Positions 17,475 to 26,622 are shown, counted from the stretch's first letter. The stretch: DNA of 64,000 nt from Marinomonas mediterranea MMB-1 (GCF_000192865.1 NC_015276.1:1922001-1986000), one strand, 5' to 3'. Notes: a model not told the origin generated them from the sequence alone. Numbers and translations are program-made.

Positions 17475-18497
17475 TTAGGCACATTCAAACAACTCTTTTA
17501 TTGTTTTCAAGTGTCTTGATTTTTGCTCGCTGCTTAGCCAGCTACCATTGAAAGAATTACAGGCCAGAGTATACAGCTCATTTTTTGAGATACCACTGTC
17601 TTTAATTAACGCTTTGTAATTGTCGTTAATATACCCACCAAAATAAGCGGGATCATCTGAATTTACGGTCGCGTTTAGGCCGAATTTTAGCATGCTCTTG
17701 ATCGGGTGGTTGTCCATATTGGGGACGACGCATAGCTTGAGATTTGAAAGCGGGCAGACAGTTAAAGTTAGCCCTCGCTTTTTGATTTCAGCAATGAGAT
17801 CTGATTCCTCAAGAGCTCTATTGCCGTGATCGATTCGATTGACCTGAATGGTTTCTATCGCTTCCCATACGTATTCCGGTGGTCCTTCCTCTCCAGCATG
17901 AGCGGTAATGGAAAGCCCCAGTTTTTTACACTCGGCAAAAACATTGGCAAACTTTTGAGGAGGGTGGCCCACTTCAGAGCTGTCTAATCCGACTCCATCT
18001 ATCCAGTCTAAATAGGGCTTAGCAAGTTCTAGGGTTTCGAAGGCGCTACTTTCAGATAAATGGCGCAAAAATGACATAATGAGTTTAAAGGTAATGCCAA
18101 GCTGTTGTTCGCCATCTTTCAAGGCGCGATAGATACCATTGATTTGCGTCTCAAACGATATGCCACGAGAAGTGTGCCCCTGAGGATCAAAGAATATTTC
18201 TACATGGACGACATTGTCTTGGTGAACGCGTTTAAGATACGCCATGGTTAGATCATAGAAATCTTGCTCTTTTAAGAGAACAGACATGCCTTGGTAATAT
18301 AGATCGAGAAAGTCCTGAAGGTTTTCAAATTGGTATGCGGATTTCAAAGCATCTACTGAGTCGTATTTGAAGGGGATGTTGTTGCGTTTGGCGATAGCGA
18401 ACATAAGCTCTGGTTCGAATGTGCCTTCGATGTGAAGGTGAAGCTCGGTTTTTGGCATTTGGTACGCAAGATTGAGAAGCGTGTCGGTGGTCGTCAT
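17475..18497 (-). CDS. Adenine deaminase (adenosine deaminase superfamily)
   Basis: A 340-residue metal-dependent deaminase. The zinc ligands and catalytic residues are visible: His20 and His22 (ELHLHIEGT), His200 and Glu203 (HAGEEGPP), the RIDHGNR motif near 221-227, and the Asp pair 281-282 (NSDDPAYFGGY). PLSNLKL and NSDDPAYFGGY are features of the adenine-specific branch rather than classical adenosine deaminase, so hypoxanthine from adenine is the likely reaction. The start ATG has GGAGG upstream and overlaps the xdhC stop (ATGA). With XdhC and a BMP-type importer this forms a purine catabolic locus. Confidence 0.85.
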   Translation of the reverse strand: MTTTDTLLNLAYQMPKTELHLHIEGTFEPELMFAIAKRNNIPFKYDSVDALKSAYQFENLQDFLDLYYQGMSVLLKEQDFYDLTMAYLKRVHQDNVVHVEIFFDPQGHTSRGISFETQINGIYRALKDGEQQLGITFKLIMSFLRHLSESSAFETLELAKPYLDWIDGVGLDSSEVGHPPQKFANVFAECKKLGLSITAHAGEEGPPEYVWEAIETIQVNRIDHGNRALEESDLIAEIKKRGLTLTVCPLSNLKLCVVPNMDNHPIKSMLKFGLNATVNSDDPAYFGGYINDNYKALIKDSGISKNELYTLACNSFNGSWLSSEQKSRHLKTIKELFECA

Positions 18498-19339
18498 GAG
18501 TTGGCCTCCGTTTGAATGTTAGATAAGTCTTGTTTAGTTGTATCTTTTGATTGTTTAGTGGTGCTTTTCTCTGATCTAAAGGGCACCTTCAAAATGCTAG
18601 CGGCTATGGATATCGCTATTTCCCCGGGCTGTTTAGAGATAATATCTGGGTCGCCGACGGGGCATTGCATTGTATTAATTTGTTGATTGCTAAAGCCTTT
18701 AGCTTTAAGTCGGTGTTTAAAACGAGCACTTTTGGTTTTGGATCCAATTACGCCCAAAAATTTGGCGTCGTTCCTTTTTAGAATGGTTTCGACCAGTTCT
18801 AAATCCAGTTGATGATTGTGCGTTAGAATTAAGAAATAAGTGTCTTTCGGCATGTCTGCTACGGAATCGACGGGAAGGTCATACAGTCTTTTCGTGGTGT
18901 TGGTTGGAACCTCTGTAGGGTACTCGTTTTCCCTACTGTCTACCCAGCTGATGCGTGCTGGTATGTTGCCTAGGCAGTGAACAACGGCTTTTCCAACATG
19001 GCCAGCACCATAAATGGCGATATGGCGAACGCTATGTATAGCACTCTCATAGAGAACGGTCACAAAACCGCCACAACATTGTCCCAATGTCGCGCCAAGT
19101 GGAAAATCTTCGGTTGTGATTCCCTCTATATTGCTTGAAAGTTGCGCTCGCGCATGCTCAATGGCTTTGTATTCAAGGTGCCCACCTCCAATCGTGCCAA
19201 ATAAACCATGCTGACTCACGAGCATTTTCGCACCAACTTCGCGTGGCGTAGATCCTTTAATATTGAGTACCGATACCATGATGAAGTCGATACCTGATGC
19301 TTCAAGTCTTGCTGCCTCTTGAATCCAGTCTGTATTCAT
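18494..19339 (-). CDS. xdhC: Xanthine dehydrogenase accessory protein XdhC
   Basis: A 281-residue XdhC/CoxI-family protein with the N-terminal domain (GSTPREVGAKM, FGTIGGGHLE, GQCCGGFV) and a Rossmann-like C-terminal part (IYGAGHVGKAV). XdhC binds molybdenum cofactor, promotes its sulfuration and inserts it into xanthine dehydrogenase. The frame opens at a TTG at 19351; ATG 19339 is preferred. It overlaps adenine deaminase by ATGA. The xdhA/xdhB genes are not in the window, which is unusual because they normally sit next to xdhC. A terminator-like hairpin separates it from the importer genes, so it may have its own promoter at 19345-19440. Confidence 0.9.
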   Translation of the reverse strand: MNTDWIQEAARLEASGIDFIMVSVLNIKGSTPREVGAKMLVSQHGLFGTIGGGHLEYKAIEHARAQLSSNIEGITTEDFPLGATLGQCCGGFVTVLYESAIHSVRHIAIYGAGHVGKAVVHCLGNIPARISWVDSRENEYPTEVPTNTTKRLYDLPVDSVADMPKDTYFLILTHNHQLDLELVETILKRNDAKFLGVIGSKTKSARFKHRLKAKGFSNQQINTMQCPVGDPDIISKQPGEIAISIAASILKVPFRSEKSTTKQSKDTTKQDLSNIQTEANS

Positions 19340-19446
19340 CTTAATTCTCAATTTTATTGTTAAAACTGTTTTAGAAAATAGCCGAAACAGAAACGCTATA
19401 TAGACGATGCTATTTTATAAAAGAGTCTAGTATTTAATTGATGTAT

Positions 19447-19476
19447 AGTAAAAAGCCACCAAAGTGGCTTTTTACT
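19447..19476 (-). terminator. Terminator between BMP protein gene and xdhC
   Basis: Perfect 13-bp stem (AGTAAAAAGCCAC / GTGGCTTTTTACT) with a 4-nt loop. A short T run follows the stem core on both strands. It should end or attenuate the importer transcript before xdhC. Confidence 0.75.
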
Positions 19477-19493
19477 ATTTTTTCTGCCTGTCT

Positions 19494-19525
19494 ATTGGGT
19501 TGGCGTCTGTGACAGCCAACCCAAT
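19494..19525 (-). other. Second perfect inverted repeat after BMP protein gene
   Basis: Arms ATTGGGTTGGC and GCCAACCCAAT (11 bp, perfect) with a 10-nt loop, 30 bp past the BMP gene stop and just before the terminator hairpin. No T tract. It could stabilise the 3' end of the abundant binding-protein mRNA. Confidence 0.6.
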
Positions 19526-19555
19526 GTTAATTAATCGAATAATTACCAAGCAGAA

Positions 19556-20623
19556 TTAACGTGGTACTTCGTCAGCAATACCTTCAACATACCAATTAAC
19601 TTGAGCTAGCTCGACGTCCGTTAGTGTGTGACCAGCTGGGACGACAAGGTTGCCTTTGTTATCTGTAATTGGGCCTGTGAACGGATGGAATTCGCCAGAA
19701 TCAATTTTCTCGAATGTTTCGTCGATCTTGGCGCGAACCTCTTTTGGTAGGTTGTCATTGATCGATGCTAGAGACAGCATATCGTCTTGGAATCCACCCC
19801 AAAAGTCAGTTGGCTTATACGTTCCGTCCATCACCGCTTTCGTTGTTTTGATGTAGTAAGGAGCCCAATCATCGCGTACGGAGAAGACATGTGCATTTGG
19901 TGCAAATGAGCTTTGGTCAGATGCTTGTCCAATGGCGCGGATGCCGCGTTTTTCTGCCGCAATTAATGGGGCGGGACTATCAGTATGTTGCAACATAACG
20001 TCGACGCCTTGGTCCATTAGTGCATTTGCCGCATCGGTTTCCTTACCTGGATCATACCAAGAGTTTACCCACACGATCTTGATTTTTACATCAGGATTGA
20101 CGCTCTTAGCGGCCATATAAGTCGCATCGATGTCACGGATAACTTCGGGAATAGGGAAAGAGCCGATATAGCCGATCGTATTGGTTTTAGTTAGCAATCC
20201 TGCAGCGACACCGGATACATAGCGCCCTTCGTACGTGCGTAAAACATAGGTTCCCATGTTTTTAGCGCGCTTGTAACCTGTCGCGTGTTCAAAGGTTGTT
20301 TTAGGAAAACGCTTTGCCACTTTTAAGGTCGGGTTCATGTAACCAAATGACGTTGTGAATATTAGGTCGTTCCCAGACTTCGCCAATTGCGTAATAACGC
20401 GCTCTGCATCAGCCCCTTCTGGAACATTTTCAACATAGGTGGTTTCAACCTTGCCATCGAAGTATTTTTCCATCTCTTGACGACCACGATCGTGCTCATA
20501 GCTCCAACCTAAGTCGCCAACAGGGCCGACGTATACGAATCCGACTTTAAAGGGATCTTCTGCATGTGCGGTTCCTAGTCCAGCTAGTAACCCTACACCC
20601 ACAAGTAAGCTTTTAAGTTTCAT
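19556..20623 (-). CDS. BMP-family ABC transporter substrate-binding protein
   Basis: A 355-residue periplasmic protein with a Sec signal peptide cleaved after about residue 21 (GLGTAHA). The mature part is a PnrA/BMP-type binding protein (KVGFVYVGPVGDLGWSYEHDRG start, ITQLAKSGNDLIFTTSFGY region). Such proteins bind nucleosides or purines. ATG 20623 follows GAGGAG with good spacing. Linkage to adenine deaminase and XdhC points to purine bases or nucleosides as ligand. It is the last gene of the four-gene importer unit, with two hairpins downstream. Confidence 0.9.
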   Translation of the reverse strand: MKLKSLLVGVGLLAGLGTAHAEDPFKVGFVYVGPVGDLGWSYEHDRGRQEMEKYFDGKVETTYVENVPEGADAERVITQLAKSGNDLIFTTSFGYMNPTLKVAKRFPKTTFEHATGYKRAKNMGTYVLRTYEGRYVSGVAAGLLTKTNTIGYIGSFPIPEVIRDIDATYMAAKSVNPDVKIKIVWVNSWYDPGKETDAANALMDQGVDVMLQHTDSPAPLIAAEKRGIRAIGQASDQSSFAPNAHVFSVRDDWAPYYIKTTKAVMDGTYKPTDFWGGFQDDMLSLASINDNLPKEVRAKIDETFEKIDSGEFHPFTGPITDNKGNLVVPAGHTLTDVELAQVNWYVEGIADEVPR

Positions 20624-20690
20624 TTTTTACTCCTCTTGTGCCGATTGGCTTTTTACTTTAAATCAATTGTTTAACGTTAATTTCGTGTTT

Positions 20691-21623
20691 TTATGCCATT
20701 TGTCTTGGGTCAAACGGTTTGCCCAACGATCTAGGTGCCAACAGCTTTTCTTTAAACTGATCGGCGCTGATTATGACCATGACTACGACGGTTGCGATGT
20801 ACGGCAGCATGGCGAGTAGGTTGGGGGATATTGTCCAACCCATTCCTTGTAGAACAAGGTGCATAATGCTTGCCAAACCAAAGAGGTAAGCGCCAAGCAT
20901 AATGTTTCCGATTCTCCATGAAGCAAACACGACCAAGGCGAGGGCAATCCAACCGCGGCCAGATGTCATATTTTCTACCCACATTGGTGTATAGGATAAC
21001 GACATGTAAGCACCTGCGAGACCTGCCATCGCACCACCGAACATGATAGCGAGGTAACGTACTCTCAGTACTTTGATGCCGATCGCATTTGCGGCATGAG
21101 GATTTTCTCCAACTGCGCGTAGAGTCAGTCCTAAGCGTGTTTTATTTGCTACAAAAGCAAGAACAGCAGCAATAATAAACGAGAGGTAGACCAAAAGATC
21201 GTGCGTAAATAGGATCTTTCCTATCACGGGGATATCTGACAAAACAGGAATAATAATAGGCTGAAAGCCTTGAAGTGTTTGGCCTACAACACCTGATCCT
21301 ATAAATGCACTTAAGCCGGTGCCAAAAATCGTCAACGCCAATCCAGTCGCGACTTGATTGGCGCCTAAATGCAACACTAAGAAGCCGAAAATCAGGCTCA
21401 TCGCTGCTCCCATTGCCATCGACGCAAAGATGGCGAAGCCAAGGTTTCCGGTTGCTAAGGCGCACATGAAACCAACAACTGCGCCCATGAGCATCATGCC
21501 TTCCTGACCTAGGTTTAAAACGCCTGATTTTTCACAGATAACTTCGCCTAACGCGATAAACAACAGTGGCGTGCCTGTTTTGATTGTTGCAAAGAGTATT
21601 TGGGTAATTAAGTCGATGTCCAT
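20691..21623 (-). CDS. ABC transporter permease (BMP/nucleoside type), second subunit
   Basis: A 310-residue inner-membrane permease with about eight to nine hydrophobic segments. The conserved block EKSGVLNLGQEGMMLMGA near residues 30-48 is characteristic of the branched-chain/ribose-type permeases that work with BMP binding proteins. The ATG follows AGGAAAGCTG. The gene starts 8 bp after the first permease gene. It pairs with that permease to form the heterodimeric channel for purine or nucleoside uptake. Confidence 0.9.
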   Translation of the reverse strand: MDIDLITQILFATIKTGTPLLFIALGEVICEKSGVLNLGQEGMMLMGAVVGFMCALATGNLGFAIFASMAMGAAMSLIFGFLVLHLGANQVATGLALTIFGTGLSAFIGSGVVGQTLQGFQPIIIPVLSDIPVIGKILFTHDLLVYLSFIIAAVLAFVANKTRLGLTLRAVGENPHAANAIGIKVLRVRYLAIMFGGAMAGLAGAYMSLSYTPMWVENMTSGRGWIALALVVFASWRIGNIMLGAYLFGLASIMHLVLQGMGWTISPNLLAMLPYIATVVVMVIISADQFKEKLLAPRSLGKPFDPRQMA

Positions 21624-21631
21624 CAGCTTTC

Positions 21632-22699
21632 CTATGCGTTAGCGTCTTTACTTAGAACAATGCGATAGCGAATAAAGAAATCACACGCAAGCAAAAAGAA
21701 TAATAAAATGCCCTGAAACATACCTACAACCGCTGTGGGAATAGACATTTCTATCTGAGCGAGATCGCCTCCCATATACAGCACAGCGAGAAAGATGGAG
21801 GCGGCTATCGCACCTATTGGGTGCAGCCTACCGAGATACGCGACGATGATAGCTGCGTAGCCATATCCGGGTGATACAACAGGTACAAGCTGGCCAATAG
21901 GGCCTATGACCTCAGAGACGCCCGCTAGACCAGCTAATGCGCCTGCAAATAGCATGACAAACCAAGTGATCTTGTTGCTTGAGAACCCCGCGTATTTGGC
22001 AGCAGGGGCATCAGAACCAAAGACTCGAATTTGGAACCCTAAATGTGTGCGAGACATGATTAACCAAGCGACGATGCCAGATAGAATGGCAGCAATGACG
22101 CCCCAGTGCGCGCGTCCACTTTCAACCAATGTGGGCAGTAATGTCGCATCGGAAAACATCGCCGATTCAGGAAAACCAAATCCATCAGGGTCTCTTAAAG
22201 GGCCGTGGACCGCCCATACGAGAAGATATAGACCAATATAGTTAAACATTATGGTTGTGAGGATGAGGTTGGAGTTGAACTTTATTTTTAGGTAGGTTGG
22301 TAGCGCTGCCCAAAACATACCAGATAAAATGCCAGCAACTAATGTTATTGGGAGTGCTAGCGAAGAGTCTGAATCAACAAACATCAAACCAACTGCGCTT
22401 CCGCCTAATGCGCCTGCTAAAAGTTGTCCTTCAGCCCCAATGTTCCAAAGGTTAGCGCGATAGCAAAGTGACAACCCAACGGCGCACAATAGCAAAGGGC
22501 CCATTTTAACGAGCATCTCGCCAACATTGTAAGCGTCGCTTAGCGGCATGATTAGCAATACGTGTAACGCTTGTAGTGGGTCTTTATCTAGCGCAACAAA
22601 CAGAATTGAACCAAATATAAGAGTTAAGAGTATGGCCAATATTGGTGAAGCAAATTGCATCAAGGTGCTGCTATCGGTTCTGGCTTGAACTTGAATCAC
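21632..22699 (-). CDS. ABC transporter permease (BMP/nucleoside type), first subunit
   Basis: A 355-residue permease starting at GTG 22699. That start overlaps the stop of the ATPase gene (GTGA), with AGGAG about 8 nt upstream; a longer ATG-initiated frame (22759) would overlap the ATPase by 64 bp and is less likely. It has about ten hydrophobic segments, and the conserved loop (LCYRANLWNIGAEGQLLAGA) matches BMP-system permeases. It is translationally coupled to the ATPase and followed closely by the second permease. Confidence 0.88.
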   Translation of the reverse strand: MIQVQARTDSSTLMQFASPILAILLTLIFGSILFVALDKDPLQALHVLLIMPLSDAYNVGEMLVKMGPLLLCAVGLSLCYRANLWNIGAEGQLLAGALGGSAVGLMFVDSDSSLALPITLVAGILSGMFWAALPTYLKIKFNSNLILTTIMFNYIGLYLLVWAVHGPLRDPDGFGFPESAMFSDATLLPTLVESGRAHWGVIAAILSGIVAWLIMSRTHLGFQIRVFGSDAPAAKYAGFSSNKITWFVMLFAGALAGLAGVSEVIGPIGQLVPVVSPGYGYAAIIVAYLGRLHPIGAIAASIFLAVLYMGGDLAQIEMSIPTAVVGMFQGILLFFLLACDFFIRYRIVLSKDANA

Positions 22700-24249
22700 G
22701 CTGCCGTCTCCTGATGGTTGTTTGACGTTTCTGGCGTAATAAAAGTGCCTGCCATCCATTGTCCAATTTGATCAATGGTTGTTTCTTCGGTTTTAACGAC
22801 AGGCGATAAGTGGCCGTCACACAGAGCAGCCATGCGATCAGCGAGAAGAAATAACTCATCAATATCTTCTGAAATTAGCAAAATTGCAGCTCCTTGGTCG
22901 CGCAATGCTAGGAGGGCCTGATGAATGGCCAGTGCAGCACCGACATCCACTCCCCATGTTGGGTGAGCGCAAATAAGTACTTTTGGTTTTTGTCCTATTT
23001 CACGCCCCATGATAAATTTCTGAAGGTTACCGCCGCTGAGGCTTTTTGCTTCCGAAAATTCACCGTGACATTTCACTTTATATTGCTCAATGATGGACTT
23101 TGCGTAGTGTTTCACAGCATTCCAACTTACCCAACCGTTTTTGACAAAGCCTTCTTTGTGAGTAAGTAAGGTATTTTCACTTAAACTCATGTCAGGAACA
23201 GCGCCTCTTCCGAGACGTTCTTCCGGTACGTACGCCATGCCGCGCTCTCGTCTAGCGGCAGCGCCTAACGTACTGATGTCGTCCCCATCTAGCCATAATG
23301 TATTTTTAAGCTTACGGTTGTCTTCTCCGCTCACAGCGGCCATGAGTTCATCCTGCCCGTTGCCTGCGACGCCCGCTATTCCTAAAATTTCACCTTTTTT
23401 CAGTTCAAAAGAGATCTGTTTAAGGCTTGTTCCAAAAGGTTGGCTGCTGTCTTGTGACAATGAGCTAACGCTCAATAGGTTCTCGGTCCCCGTCTTTTTC
23501 GAATAACCAGCGTCTTGTTCTGCAAGGTCTCCTACCATCATTTTTGCGATGGTGGCAGGTGTCTCTACACGGGGGTCACACGTATCGATGACTTTGCCGC
23601 CGCGCAATATGGTCGCGCTGTGGCAAATTTCAGTCACTTCGTGGAGTTTGTGGCTTATGAATAAAATGCAGCAGCCTTGTGATGATAAGGTTCTTAGCAC
23701 ATTAAAAAGCCCTGATACTTCTTGAGGCGTTAGAACAGACGTTGGTTCGTCCAAGATAAGCAACTTAACATCTTGAACCAGGCAGCGCATTATTTCGACA
23801 CGTTGCCTTTCGCCAATGGAGAGTGTGTGTACTAAGCGCTCTGGGTCGACATTGAGTCCATATGCCGTCGATAATTCCGTTATTTTTTCCGCTAGACTGC
23901 CGATCGCTTCCAGTTGTGCCTTACTTAAACAAAGTTCTATGTTTTGACTGACGGTTAGGGTTTCAAATAAAGAGAAATGTTGGAACACCATGCCAATGCC
24001 CAACTCTCGTGCGTTGGAAGGGGATTTTATTTCAACCTCTTTCCCGTTCCAGAGGAATTGCCCGGAGTTAGGTGAAACAACACCATAGATGCTTTTAACC
24101 AGTGTACTTTTGCCTGCGCCATTTTCACCCAACAATGCGTGAATCTCTCCTGGAGATAGTCGCATTGAGATATCGTCATTTGCGAGACATCCCGGATATT
24201 GCTTGGTGATGTTTAGTAGTTCTAAACGTGGTGTTAATGTCTTATTCAA
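22696..24249 (-). CDS. ABC transporter ATP-binding protein with two cassettes
   Basis: A 517-residue ATPase with two fused nucleotide-binding domains. The first has Walker A GENGAGKST (about residues 40-48), the signature SIGERQRVEI and Walker B LLILDEPTSVL. The second is degenerate at Walker A (GVAGNGQDEL) with signature LSGGNLQKF. This arrangement is normal for BMP/ribose-type importers. The start is a TTG at 24249 with a weak ribosome-binding site; no ATG lies near the expected N-terminus. It is the first gene of the importer operon, coupled by GTGA to the first permease. Confidence 0.9.
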   Translation of the reverse strand: MNKTLTPRLELLNITKQYPGCLANDDISMRLSPGEIHALLGENGAGKSTLVKSIYGVVSPNSGQFLWNGKEVEIKSPSNARELGIGMVFQHFSLFETLTVSQNIELCLSKAQLEAIGSLAEKITELSTAYGLNVDPERLVHTLSIGERQRVEIMRCLVQDVKLLILDEPTSVLTPQEVSGLFNVLRTLSSQGCCILFISHKLHEVTEICHSATILRGGKVIDTCDPRVETPATIAKMMVGDLAEQDAGYSKKTGTENLLSVSSLSQDSSQPFGTSLKQISFELKKGEILGIAGVAGNGQDELMAAVSGEDNRKLKNTLWLDGDDISTLGAAARRERGMAYVPEERLGRGAVPDMSLSENTLLTHKEGFVKNGWVSWNAVKHYAKSIIEQYKVKCHGEFSEAKSLSGGNLQKFIMGREIGQKPKVLICAHPTWGVDVGAALAIHQALLALRDQGAAILLISEDIDELFLLADRMAALCDGHLSPVVKTEETTIDQIGQWMAGTFITPETSNNHQETAA

Positions 24250-24394
24250 TGTAGATCACCGTAGACTAAACTGTGCTCACGACGCCCGATTTACGGGCGC
24301 GAGAGTGATTTAAACTGTAGTTAGTGGCACTTTTTTGGTTCGATTCAGGATGCTCTCCGGATCAAATTGGTGCTCGATAGTTGTTATTTTTTTT

Positions 24395-24406
24395 GACCGA
24401 TCGGTT
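24395..24406. promoter_or_regulatory. ACCGATCGGT palindrome, candidate operator
   Basis: A 10-bp perfect palindrome (24396-24405) flanked by T tracts, about 150 bp upstream of the importer ATPase. It is compatible with a TetR- or GntR-type site, but no regulator is adjacent. Confidence 0.35.
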
Positions 24407-24445
24407 AATTAGGTCGTTTTTTCCTGTATTTTCCCGATTAGTATC

Positions 24446-24466
24446 AAATAGCATGCCAAGCTATTT
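24446..24466. promoter_or_regulatory. AAATAGC-N7-GCTATTT inverted repeat, candidate operator
   Basis: Perfect 7-bp arms with a 7-nt centre, about 200 bp upstream of the importer operon. The same arms recur, widely spaced, upstream of xdhC (19376-19382 and 19409-19415), which hints at a shared regulator of the purine locus. Confidence 0.35.
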
Positions 24467-24820
24467 AAAATTTTGATGCAAGGATACGTAATTTTGAGAT
24501 ATTTGTCTCCTTGGTCAGTATTGAAAATGCATGTTATTGTCTAATGTATTGAGAGTGGGTAACAGAAGTATGTGTTTCAGGAAGACTTATTCGCACCTTC
24601 CTTAAGCACTGTTGTAGGTGAAGGTTTGAATCGAAGCGTTTGTGTTGTCGCTGTTAGTCAGAAAAAATGGCAATGGCATCGTGCCCTGTAGACGAAGTAA
24701 GTTAGAACTGTCTATGGGAAAAGCGTTGTAAATTAGTTAAAATGCGGGCCTGTATCTCATTAGCATGCATCTTAACGTATCCATGTGATCAAATAACGTC
24801 CGAAAACGGAATAAACATTA

Positions 24821-25924
24821 GTGCTAACAAGAATTCCAACTTATTTAGAACAACTGCTAAGCATTGGAAGCGAGCATGAAACGGGTATCGAGTTAAGTCA
24901 ACGACAGGCGGTTAATTTAGCGTGTTTGTTGTGTGGATTAGTCTGCTTTGTTTTATTCGTAGCGTTCGCGTGGGTAGGTGTGTCAACTATCGCCTTTTTT
25001 AATTTTGTTGGCCTGACTATCTCGTTGCTTGGTCTATGGGTAACCGCTAAGGGTTTGCTTCATATTACCCAATTGGTGCTACCGTTTTTGGCAATGTTTT
25101 TCATTGCGTTTTCCTGTTTGTTTTTCTATGGCGCAGATAGCCACTTTCATTGGATGTTGGCGACAGTCGGTGCTTACACGTTTACTGCGTTTCGAAGTGC
25201 TCAATGGATGATGCAAATCAGCCTCTTTACACTAGCGGTATTTTTATTCTTTCTGTGTGAAACGCTCGGAGCGCAATTTGGTCCTTATTTGTTGGAAGGC
25301 CAGCAACCTTTGTTCTCAATTCTTTCGTTTGTTGTTGCAATTGGTGTGGTTGCTATTGTGACCAATCATGTTGTGGGGCGCTTGAGAACATTAAATAAAT
25401 CACTTCAAGATTTAGCTGAAAAGGATGAGCTAACTGGTCTGTCTAATCGTCGTAAAGTGTTGGCGGATGCAGTAAATGTTTTTGCAGACTCGATTATAAA
25501 TTACGAGCCATGCGCTATGGCAATCGCGGATTTAGATCACTTTAAACGAATAAATGATACCTATGGTCACGATGCTGGCGATACGGTGCTAAAGGCCGTC
25601 GCAAGTGAAATGCTTCGTCAGCTGCCAAGTGAGGTTAAGGTGGGGCGATATGGTGGTGAGGAATTTATTTTTGTCATGCCTTCGACCAATCTAAATGACG
25701 CAACGAGTGAAATGGAGCACCTAAGAGAGGTTATTGAGTCTTTGGAGATATCTACGCCAAATGGCATTGTGATTCCGGTTACCATCAGTATTGGCGTCGC
25801 ATCGCTTGATTCTGATACCTCTCGGTACGAAGAAATCATCACACAAGCGGACAAGGCGCTGTATCAAGCCAAAGATAATGGTCGGAACCGCGTGGTTGGG
25901 CCGTCCGCTTACTTTCACGCCTAA
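24821..25924 (+). CDS. Membrane-anchored diguanylate cyclase (GGDEF)
   Basis: A 367-residue protein with an N-terminal module of about six TM segments (residues about 30-190) and a C-terminal GGDEF domain. The active site is GGEEF at 278-282 (RYGGEEF), and the preceding KDELTGLSNRR motif is intact, so it should make cyclic di-GMP. The RxxD inhibitory site normally just upstream is absent. The start is GTG 24821 after GGAATAA. The gene ends 11 bp before the pseudouridine synthase gene, so the two are probably co-transcribed. Signal sensed by the membrane part is unknown. Confidence 0.9.
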   Translation: MLTRIPTYLEQLLSIGSEHETGIELSQRQAVNLACLLCGLVCFVLFVAFAWVGVSTIAFFNFVGLTISLLGLWVTAKGLLHITQLVLPFLAMFFIAFSCLFFYGADSHFHWMLATVGAYTFTAFRSAQWMMQISLFTLAVFLFFLCETLGAQFGPYLLEGQQPLFSILSFVVAIGVVAIVTNHVVGRLRTLNKSLQDLAEKDELTGLSNRRKVLADAVNVFADSIINYEPCAMAIADLDHFKRINDTYGHDAGDTVLKAVASEMLRQLPSEVKVGRYGGEEFIFVMPSTNLNDATSEMEHLREVIESLEISTPNGIVIPVTISIGVASLDSDTSRYEEIITQADKALYQAKDNGRNRVVGPSAYFHA

Positions 25925-25935
25925 AAAGATCTTTT

Positions 25936-26622
25936 ATGATATCTGTTTTGTACCAGTCTGCCGACTTTTGGGTCGTTGTAAAGCCAGCTAATGAAAGTTT
26001 TCATAGTGAATCTGGCATCGGTTTTTTCCAGCGCTTATGTTGCGCTTTCCCTAATGAATCTTTTTTCCCTGTGCATAGGTTGGATAAGTTAACTTCGGGT
26101 CTTTTGCTTGTCGCCTGTAATAAAGTGATGGCAGCAAAATTGACGAAGTTGTTCATGGAAACAAAAGTCGAAAAGCGGTATCTGGCTATATCGAATAAAA
26201 AACCGAGAAAAAAGCAGGGTACTGTTAAAGGGAAAATGGCTCCGAGTAGAAAAGGTCAATGGAAGCTTTCAGGCGAAGGGAAGATGGCGATTACTCAATT
26301 TCATTCTTGTTTTGTTGAAGGGAAACGGCTTTTCTATTTGCGGCCTCTTACAGGTAGAACGCATCAAATTAGAGTCGCTTTAAAAAGTGTTGGCTCGCCT
26401 ATATTAGGTGATGAGCGATATGGCGGTGGTCGGTCTGATCGTGGTTATTTACATGCATACAAATTAGCGTTTGAACTTGATCAGCTTGCGTATGACTTTT
26501 CTGTGTTACCCTCACGTGGCGAGTATTTTAGTGATGCTGTAGTAAACGCAATAACGGATACTTTAAATGAAAGCGAATTGAGTTGGCCAAAAGAAGCAGG
26601 CCATAAGCCTAGGGTCCTCTAG
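25936..26622 (+). CDS. RluA-family RNA pseudouridine synthase
   Basis: A 228-residue pseudouridine synthase with the catalytic motif HRLDKLTSG (Asp50) and the downstream GRTHQIRVAL motif. It has no S4 domain and is short, which fits the RluA-like subgroup next to RNA-modification genes. The target uridine cannot be deduced. The neighbouring rlmM modifies 23S rRNA; both may belong to one RNA-modification cluster. ATG at 25936. Confidence 0.88.
   Translation: MISVLYQSADFWVVVKPANESFHSESGIGFFQRLCCAFPNESFFPVHRLDKLTSGLLLVACNKVMAAKLTKLFMETKVEKRYLAISNKKPRKKQGTVKGKMAPSRKGQWKLSGEGKMAITQFHSCFVEGKRLFYLRPLTGRTHQIRVALKSVGSPILGDERYGGGRSDRGYLHAYKLAFELDQLAYDFSVLPSRGEYFSDAVVNAITDTLNESELSWPKEAGHKPRVL

Larger units (their letters stand above)
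24250..24820. promoter_or_regulatory. Divergent intergenic region, purine importer / GGDEF gene
   Basis: About 570 bp between divergent genes. On the importer side lie two inverted repeats (listed separately) and a GC-rich hairpin CGCCCG-N5-CGGGCG at about 24283-24299, in what would be the importer leader. I looked for a purine riboswitch pattern and did not find a convincing one. No open frame is supported. Confidence 0.4.

Noticed and set aside
22699..22759. Longer start for the first importer permease
   Set aside because: It overlaps the ATPase by 64 bp and adds non-homologous residues. GTG 22699 with AGGAG and a GTGA overlap is more natural.
24250..24480. Purine riboswitch upstream of the importer
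   Set aside because: I looked for the conserved junction pattern on the minus strand and found only a GC-rich hairpin and palindromes, not the three-helix core.
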